From assembly GCA_030144725.1 (NCBI GenBank), contig JASKMD010000003.1, forward strand, positions 16,538,981-16,602,980: 64,000 nt of DNA, in the 5' to 3' direction. The position numbers were made by a program, and so were the translations under genes. Under the pieces are notes generated by a model that saw nothing but the letters and a program-made list of their open reading frames with translations, did not search any database and was not told where the DNA came from. Each line of letters begins with the position of its first letter. The stretch's first letter is position 1. The DNA comes from Haematococcus lacustris. Taxonomy: Eukaryota; Chlorophyta; Chlorophyceae; Chlamydomonadales; Haematococcaceae. Of the stretch, positions 10,650 through 22,187 are shown one piece after another.

Positions 10650-13600
10650 CGCTTCTGACCATTCACTACATTAAGTCAGTGCATAAGCCACAAGGCATAC
10701 GGGGAGGGTGACAGGCGGAGGGCCCCTGGTGAGAGTCACACCGCTGGCCACACTGTGGCCTGATGCCCCCTGTGGCCTGGTGTTCAGGGCCAGTGGTGAG
10801 TAGCAGATGAGGGGGGCGCAACTCACCTTGCGGCAGAAGCTGATTTCCTTGCGCACGTCAATGATTGACACCTCCTGCACGGTTGGTCAGGCAGGCTGGG
10901 CTGTCAAGGCCAGAGCCAGGGCCAGAGCCAGGGTTGGAGGGCTTACATGAGATTGCATGGCTGCAGTCCGATTGGCTTGATGCAGGTGGAGTGGGACAGG
11001 GTTGGGGCAGGTCCAGTGTGGTGTGGTATGGTGAGGTGTGGGGGTGGGGTGTGATGTGAGACTGACAGGGCTAGGGTGGGGTGGGGTGGGGTGGGGTGGG
11101 GTGGGGTGGGGTGGGGTGGGGTGGGGTGGGGTGGGGTGGGGTGGGGTGGGGTGGGGTGGGGTGGGGTGGGGTGGGGTGGGGTGGGGTGGGGTGGGGTGGG
11201 GTGGGGTGGGGTGGGGTGGGGTGGGGTGGGGTGGGGTGGGGTGGGGTGGGGTGGGGTGGGGTGGGGTGGGGTGGGGTGGGGTGGGGTGGGGTGGGGTGGG
11301 GTGGGGTGGGGTGGGGTGGGGTGGGGTGGGGTGGGGTGGGGTGGGGTGGGGTGGGGTGCCTGACAGGGCAGGGCTGGGCTGGGTCAGGTACTGACCTGGG
11401 GAGTCGTGACGATGATTGCGCCGTCCCTGGTGGGGGATGCATTGAGGCACTGCGCGATGGTGATGTGCTCATCGCTCGTGCCAGGGGGTGCGTCAACCAC
11501 CAGGTAGTCCAGCTCCCCCCACAACACGTCCTTCAGGAACTGCTTGATCAGGCCATTCTTCCTGGCAACACAGGGAGCAGCAGCAGCAGCACCACTGGGG
11601 CGCCACTGCCACCACCACCACCACCTCCACCACCATGAGTGCCACCGCCACCACACGTGCCAACAGCACCACCACCATTATCAAAACCATCATCACCACC
11701 AGCACCGCACCACCTTCCCCTCCTGCAGCCTCTGCCCCGGTAGCAGCATCAGCCCGCCCCCTGGCCCTCACCCGCCCTCAGCCTGGCCTGACCTGGGACC
11801 CCGCCAGATGACGGCCTCATCCGGGCTGGGCAGCAGGAAGCCAATGGACATGACTGCCAGGTTGTCCTCCACATACACAGGGCTCCAACCGGCATTGCTC
11901 TGGTGCACCTGTGGCCAGGCTCATCAGTCAGCTGCAGGGCTCAGCTGCAGGGCTCAGCTGCAGGGCTCAGGTGCAGGGCTCAGCTGCAGGGGTCAGCTGC
12001 AGGGCTCAGCTGCAGGGCTCAGCTGCAGGGCTCAGCTGCAGGGCTCAGCTGCAGGGCTCAGCTGCAGGGCTCAGCTGCAGGGCTCAGCTGCAGGGCTCAG
12101 GTGCAGGGCTCAGCTGCAGGGCTCAGCTGCAGGGCTCAGCTGCAGGGCTCAGCTGCAGGGCTCAGCTGCAGGGCTCAGCTGCAGGGCTCAGCTGCAGGGC
12201 TCAGCTGCAGGGCTCAGCTGCAGGGCTCAGCTGCAGGGCTCAGCTGCAGGGCTCAGCTGCAGGGCTCAGCTGCAGGGCTCAGCTGCAGGGCTCAGCTGCA
12301 GGGGTCAGTAAAAGCAGCACAGCACTCGTTAGAGGGATGGCCTCGACTGGACAAACGCAGTAAAGGCCGTACCGCAGAGCGCGAACTAAAACTGCCTCAC
12401 ACTTAAGTCAAGTACTCCTAGAAACTCTGATGGTCTGACTGACCTCAACCTCCTTACTTTAACAGTCAGGGCCTCCTATGACCATGTAGCAAGCAAGGCC
12501 CCGAAAGTAAGAGCGAGCTCTCCACACAACATGGAAGGACTACACCCAAAGCAGAAGCTCGAAGAAGGCGGGTCTCACACTTAGGGACAAATGCGAACTG
12601 CACACGCTTCAGTGGCCTGGCTGACATGACTGAGACACAACCTGCCTCCAGCAGGCCAGGCACACGTCCTTGCAGGGGTCAGCAACAGGGGCCAGCGCCC
12701 AGCGCAGGGTCAGGAGTATGGTGCGGGGACACAGGGTGTGGGGTCAGCGTTGCGGGTGCGGAGTCAGGGTCAGGGTCAGGGTCCACAACTGCAAACCCTG
12801 TCCACAGAGTCTGGCCCTCGACCCTATCCCCATCAGCTTGGCTCTGATGCAACTACAGTCAGGGTGGTGTGAGGGAAGAGGTCCAAGGCTGAGGGCTGGG
12901 CTGAACATGTTTGACCCGCGCCCATTGCGGCTATGGGGCGGCCGTGGCAAGGGGAGGGAGGGAAAGGGAGGAGGAGGGAGCTGGATGCCGCCTGCCCTGC
13001 CCCTGCCCCTGCCCCTGCCCCTGCCCCTGCCCACTGAAGCAATCCTAGGTGGCACCTCTTGCTTGCCTTCAGCACACCTTCAGCATGTGCATTTCAGCCT
13101 TTCATGTGCTCCTGTTTGCTGCCGCACCTCCTGCCCCTCCAAGCCAAGCATCTTGGGGATGGAGGGCCCACAGATGTCGATGTCCAGCAGCCCCACCTGC
13201 AGAGGGCAGGCGGTGGCAGCCTGACAAGCAGCTGCCCGGACACAGCTGGACTACCCCCACACCATAGGGTGCTGGACTCACACAGAGTAGAGAACCTGAC
13301 CTTCCATGATCTGATCTGATCTGATCTAGCCTCATGTGACCTGATCTGATCCATTTTGATCTGACTGCACATGACCTGGACTGACTGGAACTCATGCCTT
13401 ACTATCATTACATGGCAATCACTCAACACGGCGTTGCTGCAGACTCAGTGCCAGCAGCTGCATAACTGAAGCTCATTGAGCTCCGCTGCATATGGCATTG
13501 GGGTAGCTTGTTCAGGCTGTGGGGAATAGCAGGACAGCGAGGCAAAGAGGGTGGGCAGAGATTCCTGGCCTGCCCTGCGCAACTGGCTGTGCCATGCAGT

Positions 13601-15225
13601 CCAGGCGGGCAGGCAAGTGTTAGGGGCTTACGCCGCACCCTGTCTACTGCCTGGCAGCATCCTGGCAACAGGTGTGGGCGGGCAGGCAGGCGGGCGGGCG
13701 GGCGGGCGGGCATTCGGTCAGGCGGGCAGACGAGCAGGCGGGCGTGCGGGCCAAGTATCGCAAAATCGACCCTCAGCACCCAACCTGACGCATGCCTGCT
13801 GCTGTGGGCCGGGCCCCTGCCTGTGTCCCCTGCCTGTGTCCTGCCCGTGTCTGCCTACCAGCACTGGCTACTCTGCCCCCGCCCCTGCCCTTGGCTCTGC
13901 CCCTGCCCCTCGTCTACTAGCCCCCGCCCCTCACCTCCTTGCCCTGGGCTGCCAGAGCAAAGGCCAGCTGGGCCGAGAAGGTGCTCTTCCCCACCCCTCC
14001 TTTCCCCGACAGCACCAGGATCTTGTGCTTCACTGAAGCCATGCGCTGCGCAATGGAGGCCAGGTCTGCCAGCAGCAGCACACAGGCGGTGCTGGGGCAG
14101 CTGTGGGCAACAGGAGACCACAGGCCACCCTGACCCCTATGAGCTGTGGCCCCATATGACCCGTAGCATAGCCAGACTATGAGGCTGCGTGTTCTAGCAA
14201 TGCCGAGAGGCAGATGCAATGTTCTGCTGCTGCTGCTGCTGCTCCTGTTGCTGCAAGTTGATGATGACGATGATGACTGCACCCTGCGCAGAGGGCGAAT
14301 GCAAGACAATGTGGTGCCATGCTGTCAAGCGCTGTGGTGAGGTGTAAGCGTTGTTGGTGTGGTGTGGTGCGGTGCAAAATGCTGTGGTGCCATGCTGTCA
14401 AGCGCCTCCCAGGTCTGCCTTGGTGCCAGCTATGGTCTGGTTGGCAATGCATGGCCTGCTGCCAGCTGTGGAGAGCATCAGCAGCCTGCAGCCTGCGCCA
14501 AGAGCCCTGCAGTGCACCCAGTATGATGCCCCTGGCGGCAAGAGCTGGAGGGACAGGTGGTGTGCGCTGCCCCTGGCGTGTTCTCCGCTGCGCTGCCTCT
14601 GCTGCTGAGCCATCACCCTGGTGCCTCGCTGCCTTGCTTCTACTACCTCGCTGTAGGCTGTGCTGAACAAGGTGGCGCTGACAAGGCGGTTGTCCTTGCT
14701 TCCACCTGTGTCCTGAGCATTGGCCTCACAGGTTTAGCAGGAGGGCGACTAGGGCTGCTGCCCCTTCCTTGCCACATGCCTGCCTGCTGTCAATGTTACT
14801 GTCCTCATTTCGTTGAGTTGGCACATGGGTTTGGCACATAACCTAGAGCGCTGTGGTGCTGGGCAGAACATCCCACAGCAGGTCACACTAGGGCAGCAGT
14901 GCCCGCCCATGAGCAACACAATAGACTGGATGCGTTGCGCTGGTGTTGTCAGGCAGAAATGCGTCATAGCCAGCCCTGCTGGCCTCTGCCTGGCTGGGAA
15001 TGCAACAACAGTGACAAGAGCAGGCGAGGTCGCGGGCGGATGTCGAGTGCAGCGGAACTGGACCTCACCAGGGTCCACGACTCCTTTAGGAGCAGAGGCG
15101 CACACAGATTGGTTTGGGCAGCCCGCGCAGGCCGCTGCCTTCCCCGCTTGCTCATCAGCTGTCCCTGGGCAGTCTGCACAGGCAGCGGAGGGGCAGCCGT
15201 CGCGGGCCAGCCGGGCACGTAACAT
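9740..15225 (-). CDS. NBP35: Cytosolic Fe-S cluster assembly factor NBP35 (P-loop scaffold ATPase)
   Basis: NBP35 assembles and transfers [4Fe-4S] clusters in the cytosolic CIA pathway. Seven minus-strand exons: 15225-15069, 14065-13935, 13196-13128, 11908-11793, 11561-11396, 10874-10827 and 10378-9740. All phases close, giving 441 residues (Arabidopsis NBP35 is about 350). Residues 19-42 hold the N-terminal C-x13-C-x2-C-x5-C cluster motif. Residues 73-81 are the deviant Walker [45 protein letters not shown] and [12 protein letters not shown] follow in family order. The CPxC pair after GVVENM in yeast and animal NBP35 is replaced by [13 protein letters not shown], as in land plants. The extra length is mostly one Glu/Gly insert in the last exon with a run of about 20 Gly. 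Introns 4 and 5 carry long minisatellites. Confidence 0.95.
10081..10148. repeat. (CTC/TCC)n tract coding poly-Gly
   Basis: A CTCCTC-type tract lying inside the last NBP35 exon. On the minus strand it encodes a run of about 20 glycines in the linker before [14 protein letters not shown]. Length variation here would stay in frame. Confidence 0.85.
10612..10648. repeat. (CAG)n tract
   Basis: About twelve CAG units in NBP35 intron 6. Confidence 0.8.
11075..11358. repeat. (GGGGT)n pentamer array
   Basis: About 56 nearly perfect GGGGT units (plus-strand reading), filling part of NBP35 intron 5 between exon 5 (ends 11396) and exon 6 (starts 10874). The plus strand has strong G-quadruplex potential; the NBP35 transcript carries the C-rich complement (ACCCC)n. 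It creates spurious open frames in every register. Confidence 0.97.
11928..12304. repeat. 13-bp minisatellite (gctgcagggctca)n
   Basis: About 28 tandem copies of a 13-bp unit containing a CTGCAG palindrome, in NBP35 intron 4 just beyond the exon starting at 11908. A few units carry single substitutions (ctcaggtgca for ctcagctgca). The non-triplet length leaves repetitive open frames that are not coding. Confidence 0.97.
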
Positions 15226-15693
15226 TCCTGACGCTGATTGAACGCACGCGCATTGGCGCCGTCCGGCACGTCTGGCTGACGCATTGTCACGCTAGTGCTG
15301 CAGTACACGCGTTGAACGGCTTCGACCAGCAGCGACAATGTTTAAGCATGGGCTATCTGCGGTATGGCCGCAGCGATATTGACCAGCAGCGATATTGGCG
15401 TGTAGGCATGGGCTATCGGTGGCAGCAGCGACAATGTGTAAACCATGAGGTGGCAGCCCCCTTGTCCCTCACTAGGGCCTCCATTTGAGCCTCCACTAGC
15501 AGCCACTAGCAGCCACTAACTAGATCCGACTCAAACAGTGTTATTGGGCTGTGCGGAGTAAACCCAGTGCACATGGCACATGAGCCGCCTACCACCTACA
15601 CTATTGCCTGACCACAAGGGCAATGTGTAGAGTTGGCATGACAATGCATGCACTGATTGTAAGCTGATGACAGCTTAACAAAGGGGGAACACA
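15226..15693. other. Intergenic; local tandem duplication
   Basis: No gene. 15322-15440 has a diverged tandem duplication: the phrases accagcagcgacaatgt, accagcagcgatattgg and catgggctatc recur within about 60 bp. Short repeats cactagcagc follow near 15495. Confidence 0.5.
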
Positions 15694-16195
15694 TTACTGT
15701 GCCTCAGCAGGCTGCTGCTGCTCCTGGGCCTTGGGTGGCCTGTCTCGCAGACGCTTGTACCCCAGGCCAGGGTACTCCTTGCCTTTGGCTGGCAGAGCTC
15801 CCTGGTCTGGCCAGTAGCACAGCTCCAGCGGGCGCCACCTGCTCTCCCCAGTGCGCTGCATGTTCAATGCCGCATTGCAGTCCCGGTCTAGCCACCTGCC
15901 TGGCTGTGGTGCTGGCTTGGCCTTGGCAGCCTTGCCCTTGCCCTTGCCCTTGGTGGGCTCAGCTGCCGGCTTGCTGCGCTTGGCTGGAGGGGGAGTGCTG
16001 GGCCCTGGCTCTGAGGCTGCTGGCTGGCATGAGGTGGCAGCCCCCCTTCCCCCGCCCCCTGCCCAGACCCTCCTGCGTAGGCCACCCTTGAAAGTTGTTC
16101 GTCTTGATGAGAAGCCAGTGGTCTGGGAGGGAACGAGTGATGGGGTTTGTAGTCATCAAGGCTGTGACCGCTGACGCTATGGTCATGAAAGCTAG
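15694..16195 (-). mobile_element. Fanzor (eukaryotic TnpB-like) remnant, copy 1: 5' end block joined to RuvC-III half
   Basis: Fanzors are RNA-guided nucleases encoded by eukaryotic transposons. The minus-strand frame ending at TAA 15696-15694 reads PPAKRSKP, a Lys/Gly-rich linker, then GRWLDRDCNAALNMQRTGES and RPLELCYWPDQ. DRDCNAALN is the RuvC-III signature of TnpB/Fanzor, and the basic PAKRSK stretch could be a nuclear signal. Upstream (higher coordinates), 16195-16095 on the minus strand matches the conserved flanking block seen at 16440-16530 and 63100-63190. The block therefore abuts the C-terminal half directly. The RuvC-I and RuvC-II parts are missing, so this looks like an internal deletion and cannot be active. 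Family identity is strong from the motif; details of the junction are inferred. Confidence 0.75.
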
Positions 16196-16344
16196 ACTGG
16201 AGGGAGTTTGCCCACAGGCAGCACCCCGTTGCCCCTATTTAACCTCACCATTGTCATGTCCTTATGTGTATGTAGTCGTAATGTATGCATCAGGCCACAG
16301 GGCAGTCATGACTCATGACTCATGAGGCGCGATACGATGACCTG

Positions 16345-16560
16345 ATTACAGTGCCAACAAAACTCATTCAACAAGGAACGACATGTCGGCCTGTGGATAA
16401 TCTCACTCAGCTACTACAAACATGTTGTAGCATCCTCGGTCGCACCCTTGATGACTGCTAACCCCACATCGATGGCACGTTCGTGGGCAAACCCCATGAC
16501 CATTGGGCACCTCATCAAAACTAACAGCTTAATGCGTGGAAGGCCTGTGCAAACAGCCTG
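16345..16560 (+). repeat. Conserved Fanzor flanking block, 3' end of copy 2
   Basis: Starts cagtgccaacaaaactcatt and contains gcatcctcggtcgcaccctt and ccgatggcacg-like text (here catcgatggcacgttcg). It is nearly identical to 21965-22180 and lies directly beyond the stop codon of the Fanzor frame on the minus strand. Compared with copies 1 and 4 it is inverted relative to the coding frame. Confidence 0.85.
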
Positions 16561-16576
16561 TGCAAACTACTAGGGC

Positions 16577-17050
16577 CTACGCTTTGTTGCGGGCCCGGCC
16601 ATCAATGCCCCGCCGGTACTCTGCAGCCTGGTGCAGCCTCTGCCTCACCTTGGGCAGCCGGTCATTGACCAGCTTGTGGCGCTGATGGTACTCCTTGCCA
16701 ATGGGGCAGGGCCTCCAGGTCCTTCCAGCTGCACAGCTCCAAGGGGCGCTGCTTGCTCTCCCCAATGCGCTGGAAGTTGAGGCACGGGTTGGTGTCCTGG
16801 TCCAGCCACCTGCCCCATGGGGGGGCCTGGGGTCGTGGCACTGGGCCAGGCACCCGCCCCTGCCCTGTCTGCCTGCTCCCGTCTGGGTAGGGCCAACAAC
16901 ACAATGCCATACCATAACTGGGCTACCCGATGCAGGTTCCATGTCCACATGAGCAGTACTGCCAGGGGCCGGCAGGCTTGTCTGGTTCTGTCGTGACTCT
17001 TCGTGGCACCAAATTAGGCTTGGCATGCCGCAGGCTCCAGATAAGGTCGT
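16577..17050 (-). pseudogene. Fanzor remnant, copy 2 (frameshifted)
   Basis: Minus-strand coding debris ending at TAG 16577. One frame gives GRWLDQDTNPCLNFQRIGES and RPLELCSWKDLEALP. The next frame gives IGKEYHQRHKLVNDRLPKVR to the stop, so a frameshift separates them near 16700. DQD replaces the usual DRD of RuvC-III. Upstream, WSLRHA and the counterpart of RGLKWC are present but broken at about 17040-17000. It is closely related to copy 3 (22188-22985) from the flanking block up to about 16850, so the two share a recent origin. The RuvC-II region is absent. Confidence 0.75.
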
Positions 17051-17656
17051 ACTCAGCTGATCTAAAATGGGGCGTGTTCCATAAGGCTACACTGGGTGCA
17101 TCCATGTGCGATGATGGTATAACAACGCCACGACGGGTGGAGCAGTCGGTCGACCAGCCTGCCTGCTGGGGCAACTCAATGGATAGCGTTCTACTCATAT
17201 AGGATTATCTTTGGATAGCTCACGTCTAAGGTTCCCTGTCGTGGATGAGTTGGACAACACGCAAATGACAATGGTGCCAGCACAAAGCGCAACCTTGATT
17301 GTGTGTCGACGGAATGGGAGCGAAGGAGTGGCGGTGGTAATGCAGTTGCGTATCTGATTTGCAATATATATGCCGCGAGTTTGGATTAGTGGTCTACGGG
17401 TCTGGTGACTGCAGGAGCTTCAACACACGTGCTACGGCCCAGGGAATGCGAGTTCTCCATTTCAGGAGCCCAGTGAACCTGTGGCGACAATAGGCTGTCG
17501 ATTTGAGGGAGCCCCGAATCCCCGAGAGTGACACCCGCAAATTCATGTCCACCCCAAATTCCTTTGACTTGCTGCACAATTGGTCCGCAACGACTTAAAT
17601 CCACGCACCCAGCAGCGATTCAGCAGTCCCGGCGAACAGAATCAAGCTTGACCTAG
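17051..17656. other. Intergenic, 5' flank of the RRM gene
   Basis: No gene recognised. The last few hundred bases should hold the promoter and 5' UTR of the RRM-protein gene; no TATA-like element was identified with confidence. Confidence 0.35.
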
Positions 17657-20419
17657 ATGTCTGCCACTCTGCCGTTGCCCCTGGACGTCACCGCAAAGAT
17701 GAAAGGCTTGCCGTTTAAGGCAGCACCCGAAGATGTCCAGCGCTTCTTCGGGAACCTTTCCTTGAAGCCTGACTCGATTTTCTTGAAGAGACATCCAGAC
17801 GGGAGACCATCGGGCGAGGTGCGCAAACCTTAATCGAGTCAGACTGTCCACTGCATGGCCGGGGGTGAAGGAGGTTCCAGGCTGTCGTCGGCTTTTCGTT
17901 GGTGTTCTTAGGCATTTGTCCGCTTTGAGTCGCCTGAGGAGCAAAAGCAAGCCTTGCAGAAAGACCGCGACACCTTTGGGCTGGAGAAGTTTGGGGACAG
18001 GTTAGTAGCTCGAGAGCACTTGCGCTGGGTGCTACAATGGCATTGCTGGGCTTGACATCATTTTGCTGATCCTCATCCAGGTTTGTGCGAGTCTACCCCG
18101 TCCTTGAGACGGACGCTGTTGAAATGCAGCAGGTTTTGCAGCAACAGACCACTGCCCAGGTGACAGCATAATGCACGACCGCCACCACAATCGCATCACC
18201 GCACAAACAACTTAGTGCGCGTTACTAACAGCTGACAGCCTTACAGCGATGTTTACATAGGATACAAGGGCACCGTCCAGTCTGCTTAACCACGGCAGCG
18301 CCTGGCTTGTCTCGAGCTTACGGTTTAGCCTGGCTAGAGCTTACACATTGTGTACACACAGGAATGCTTAAGCGGATTGCATACTGATGCCATCATTTGT
18401 GGTGCCTGCCTATGCCACAGGTTTCACATGGGCACAGCCACACAGACAGTGTAGTTAAAATTAAGTCTCTGCCCTTTGACGCTTCCCAGCTTGATGTTAT
18501 CCAGGTAAGGCCAACCCACTGGATCTCCAAGCTGGAATTCTTGATTGTCTTAATGCACCAGCTTGCACTGAGTAGCTATACCGTACTGAGCTGTGCCATC
18601 ACTTGCCCTGCAGTTTTTCAATGGCTTTCGCCTGAAGCCAAATGGTGTGCAGCTGGTGGTTCGCTCAGACAACAAGCCCACAGGAGAGGTATGTGTACCT
18701 GGCTGACTTGTGCCAGGGTGTAGTGCAGCTGAGAGGTCACAGCACAGTTGAGAGGTGGCCTTATGGTACTTTGCAGGCGTTTGTCGACTTTGAGAACTCT
18801 GAGGAGGCTGCCAGGGCAATACGGGACAAAGACCACAAGGTGTTCTCCGAGAAGTTTGGGGAGCGCTATGTGCGCCTGATCCAAGTGAGGCACAGCACTG
18901 CTGCAGTTTCTATCCAGCCTTGCTGCAATTTCTACCCAGCCTTGCGGCAGCTTCTACCCAGCTTTTAAGCTGCCATGGCGAGCAGCCATGATTGGAGTCT
19001 GCGGTTTTACCTGCCACCTACTGACCTTTCTATCCTGCTGCTCGACTAGGTGTCTCGCAAGGAGATGCAAGCGACTCTGGCACTGCGCTTTGGTGGGGAA
19101 GGTATTCTAAAGATGAAGGGGATCCCATTCAAGGCCACGGCGGCAGATGTCCGCAAGTTCTTCTCCAGCTTTAAAATCAAGGCAGTGAGGTGAGGTATGG
19201 TATGATCCTTCCTTACTAGATATCACTGCTCCATCATCTCGGCATTCAATTGCGTTGCAACACCACTAGAAATCATCACCAGCGCTATGTCAGCAGCAGG
19301 TGGGGTGTGTGTGGGATATGTCTTGCCTTCCCTGGCTGCTGTGGACACCAGGTTCATGCTGCTGTTGCTGCCGCAGCTTCATCATGCATGCGGATGGGAG
19401 GCCCACAGGTATGGCCTTCATCGAGTTTGAGACCCCCCAGGAGGCAGTCCGCGCCATGGAGAAGGACCGAGCCAAATTTGGTCCTGAGTACGGCGACCGG
19501 TTTTGCATGCTGCAGCTGGTGGGCCGGCATGAGATGGACAAGGTGCAGCTACAGCGGGAAGATGACGCCAGCAGCAAGCAGTTCCTGGTGAGAGGTGCCG
19601 CTTGCCATGCAGGTGTCGCTGCCAGCAGCAGGCATGGCATGTGGTGTGCCTGTGGATGCCTGAAATGTGTGTGTAAGCACTTCATACAGTTGTACTGCAT
19701 TGTACTGTAGTGTACAGAAGATGCATGCAGATATGCATAGGTTTGCCTGTATGCTGTGTGCGCAGGGTGGCATCAACGTGCTGCACGCAGCTGCATTAGC
19801 TGCTTCACAAGCAGCCCTTCAAAACCCAGCGCTCCAGCCCCTGCTCATGGCCTCTGCCGCTAGCAACCCCTGGCTAAGCTCTGCTGCCCTGCAACACCTT
19901 GGGTTTGCCCCGTCAGCCTCGGCTGCCGCCCTGGCTGCCGGCGCCCAGCTGGGGCAGGGCATGGGCAGCCTGGCCCCTGCACTGCCTGCATTGGGCAGCA
20001 TTTCCTCCCAGTCAGCGCTGTCCCAATCTTCCTCCTCCTCCCCTCTGCTTGACGCACAACTGGCCGCCCAGCTGTCAGCCAGCCTACCTTCCCTGGATGC
20101 TGCTACAGCAGCTGCCGCAGCTGTCTCTAGCAGCAGCCCCTTGCTGTACTATCACGGGAACGACCTCACTCCCTCCCTTTCCTCTGCTGCGCTGTCGAGC
20201 CTGAACGTCCAAGATTGGACCCGGTCAGACGCAGCCAGGCAAGTGTTAGCCAGCGCTGCGGCAGCTATTGCCGCAACCAAGACCAGCTTCAACACCTGTG
20301 TCCCTGAAGGCCTGGACATGCAGCACCTCCACCAGCCCTTCCCCTACCCCTACTCCCAGCAGGAGTCTCCCTTCTACCACCCCTTCACCTCCACCACCGT
20401 GCCATGGCATAGGCAGTAG
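17657..20419 (+). CDS. RNA-binding protein with three RRMs of hnRNP H/F type
   Basis: Nine exons: 17657-17818, 17912-18000, 18081-18159, 18421-18504, 18614-18688, 18777-18884, 19050-19189, 19377-19587 and 19766-20419. Phases close throughout, giving 533 residues. Three quasi-RRMs occur at about residues 16-95, 123-199 and 215-300. Each opens with an RNP2-like strand (KMKGLPFKA, KIKSLPFDA, KMKGIPFKA) and has an RNP1-like strand (AFVRFES, AFVDFEN, AFIEFET) followed by A..KDR or RDKD helices and a KFGxRYV-type end. This is the pattern of hnRNP F/H, GRSF1 and ESRP proteins, which bind G-rich RNA and influence splicing. The last exon adds about 215 residues rich in Ala, Ser, Leu and Gln, probably disordered. 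An RNA-processing role is inferred from the family; the RNA targets are unknown. Confidence 0.9.
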
Positions 20420-21960
20420 ACGCGCCCCTGCCCCTGGGACACATGCAGCAGCGCCAGGTTCTGTTAAGGGTGATCGGTGGAAGTTTGTGGCACTGCGCTG
20501 CTGCCAGGCTAAATCCGCTGCGCTCAGGCGCGGTGCGTGTTGGTGTGGTTGTGTGCACGTGTGCGTGTGCTGCGCAGACTGACGCCTGGGCCAGGCCTCC
20601 TGCATTCTTGGTCTGAGCAGCTTGCTGCTGTTGCTGCTGCTGCCCAGCGGGGCTTTCCCATCCTGCCTACACCCAGCCTGTAGCAACACACCCTGAGCGT
20701 CCTACTGCTGTCGGTGCTGCTGCTGGAAGGTAGGGGTGTGCCATAGGTAGGCAAGTTCAATACTAACTATGCTTTGGCTGCGAAGGTGTAGGGAAGGAGG
20801 GAGTGAGAGAGGGTGAGGCGGTGGGACAGGTTGGCTACCTGTGGCTGGCTGGCTGGCTGGCTGGCTGGAGGGGGAGAGTGTGTGTCTGTGGCAGGATGGG
20901 TGGAGTACAGCATGGTGTAGTCAACGTCAAGAGCGCTTTGTACACAGCTTTCCACCTGTCAGGTGTGGTGCGTGTGTTTGTTGGAGGTTCTGAGCAGTGC
21001 GGTGTGTGAGGCAGTCGGGGCTTCTGGTAGTAGTCTTGAGGTGGAGAGTGGCGTCCCTGCATGAGTGTTGGGATGTCTTTGAGGGAGGTTGGGGCAGTGT
21101 GTGAGCACCGCTGCCAACACGAGCCACGGTGGCGCATAGGTGCAAGGGGCCGGGCGTGTTGAATCCCTGCTCGTGTACAAGGAATGCCTTATCATTTTAT
21201 GCAGTGTGTGTAGTGAGCCTGGAGGGGTGGTGGGTTAGGGTGGTGATTGCATTGCATGAGTTGCATGAGTCACCCTTTGTCCCAATGTCCTTCTCTCCTC
21301 CCAGTGCGGTGCTTTTGGGTGGCTTCACACAGCATTGCAAGACTGGAGGCACAGGTTTGTGTCTCAGATGTTGAGCTTGGAACCTGGCATCATTGCTGGC
21401 CTCCGTCACTATGATGGTGGGTGGTGCAGTGCAGCCATGTGGGGGTGTTGTGGGGGAGGTGCAGCCATGCGAGGAGTGTGTGGTGCTTTCAATCAGTGAG
21501 CTTGTTTGTCGGATGTGTGGAGTGTTGTGCGTCCTTTTGAGCTGCCCATCTGTGGAGGGATCTTATGCCTAGCTTGCCAAGGGGCTCGCATTCTTGTTTG
21601 TGTTATTTGTGGTGGTATGGCTAGCGGTACGAAATGAGGTGTGTAGCCCTGAAGAAACGCCTTAAGGGCTTGTTTAGTGAGCATGTTCCCTGGTGTTTGC
21701 CGCTTACTAGTTGTGCGAGGATGCAGTCTTGGAGCGTTGTCTATTTAGTCCTCAAACAATTTCGTGTCTTGATTTTTATTGTAAACTTTTCTTAGACCTA
21801 CGGCCGAGCCTGTCGTATCGCTGTGCTGATCGTTAGCGCAAGTAGAAGGGGGAGCTTACCTCTCTGTTGGGATTCCTTATAGTGCACAGACTAGGTCAGG
21901 TGGGGGAGGGGGGCATGGGGCTGGACCTACAGGGTGCACATCGGTTGGAGTCGCTGAACA
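20420..21960. other. 3' flank of the RRM gene
   Basis: No coding sequence recognised. It contains a TGGC run at 20848-20868 and GT-rich sequence. A TGTAA motif, the usual green-algal polyadenylation signal, occurs at 21780-21784; if used, the 3' UTR would be about 1.4 kb. Confidence 0.35.
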
Positions 21961-21964
21961 CACC

Positions 21965-22187
21965 TGAGGGCAAACAAAATTCATTCAACAAGGAGCAACA
22001 TGTTTGACAGCGGGTAATCTCACTCAGCTACTACAAACATGTTGTAGCATCCTCGGTCGCACCCTTAATGACTGCAAACCCCACATCGATGGCACGTTCG
22101 TGGGCAAACCCCATGACCATTGGGCACCTCATCAAAACTAGCAGCTGAATGCTTGAAAGGCTAACAGCCTGTGCAAACTACTAGGGC
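21965..22187 (+). repeat. Conserved Fanzor flanking block, 3' end of copy 3
   Basis: Almost the same sequence as 16345-16560, including attcaacaagga, actacaaacatgttgtagca and gcatcctcggtcgcaccctt. actacaaacatgttgtag is itself a near-palindrome. It starts immediately beyond the stop codon of the Fanzor frame. Confidence 0.85.

Noticed and set aside
11075..11358. Interstitial telomere repeat
   Set aside because: GGGGT is not the green-algal telomere unit (TTTTAGGG or TTTAGGG type) and the array lies in the middle of a gene.
11038..11496. Long open frames of GWGGV or PTPPH type across the GGGGT array
   Set aside because: They are artefacts of a pentamer repeat that never creates a stop; NBP35 exons 5 and 6 bracket the region as an intron.
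11544..12406. Repetitive open frames ([13 protein letters not shown] type) across the 13-bp array
   Set aside because: They lie in NBP35 intron 4; a 13-bp unit cycles through all frames and has no stop codon.
9740..15225. Bacterial Mrp/ApbC or CFD1 as the identity of the P-loop gene
   Set aside because: The N-terminal C-x13-C-x2-C-x5-C motif and plant-like sequence are specific to NBP35.
16095..16195. Coding meaning of frames such as MRSQWSGRERVMG in the end block
   Set aside because: The block occurs in both orientations relative to the Fanzor frame, so terminal-repeat function explains it better than a protein.
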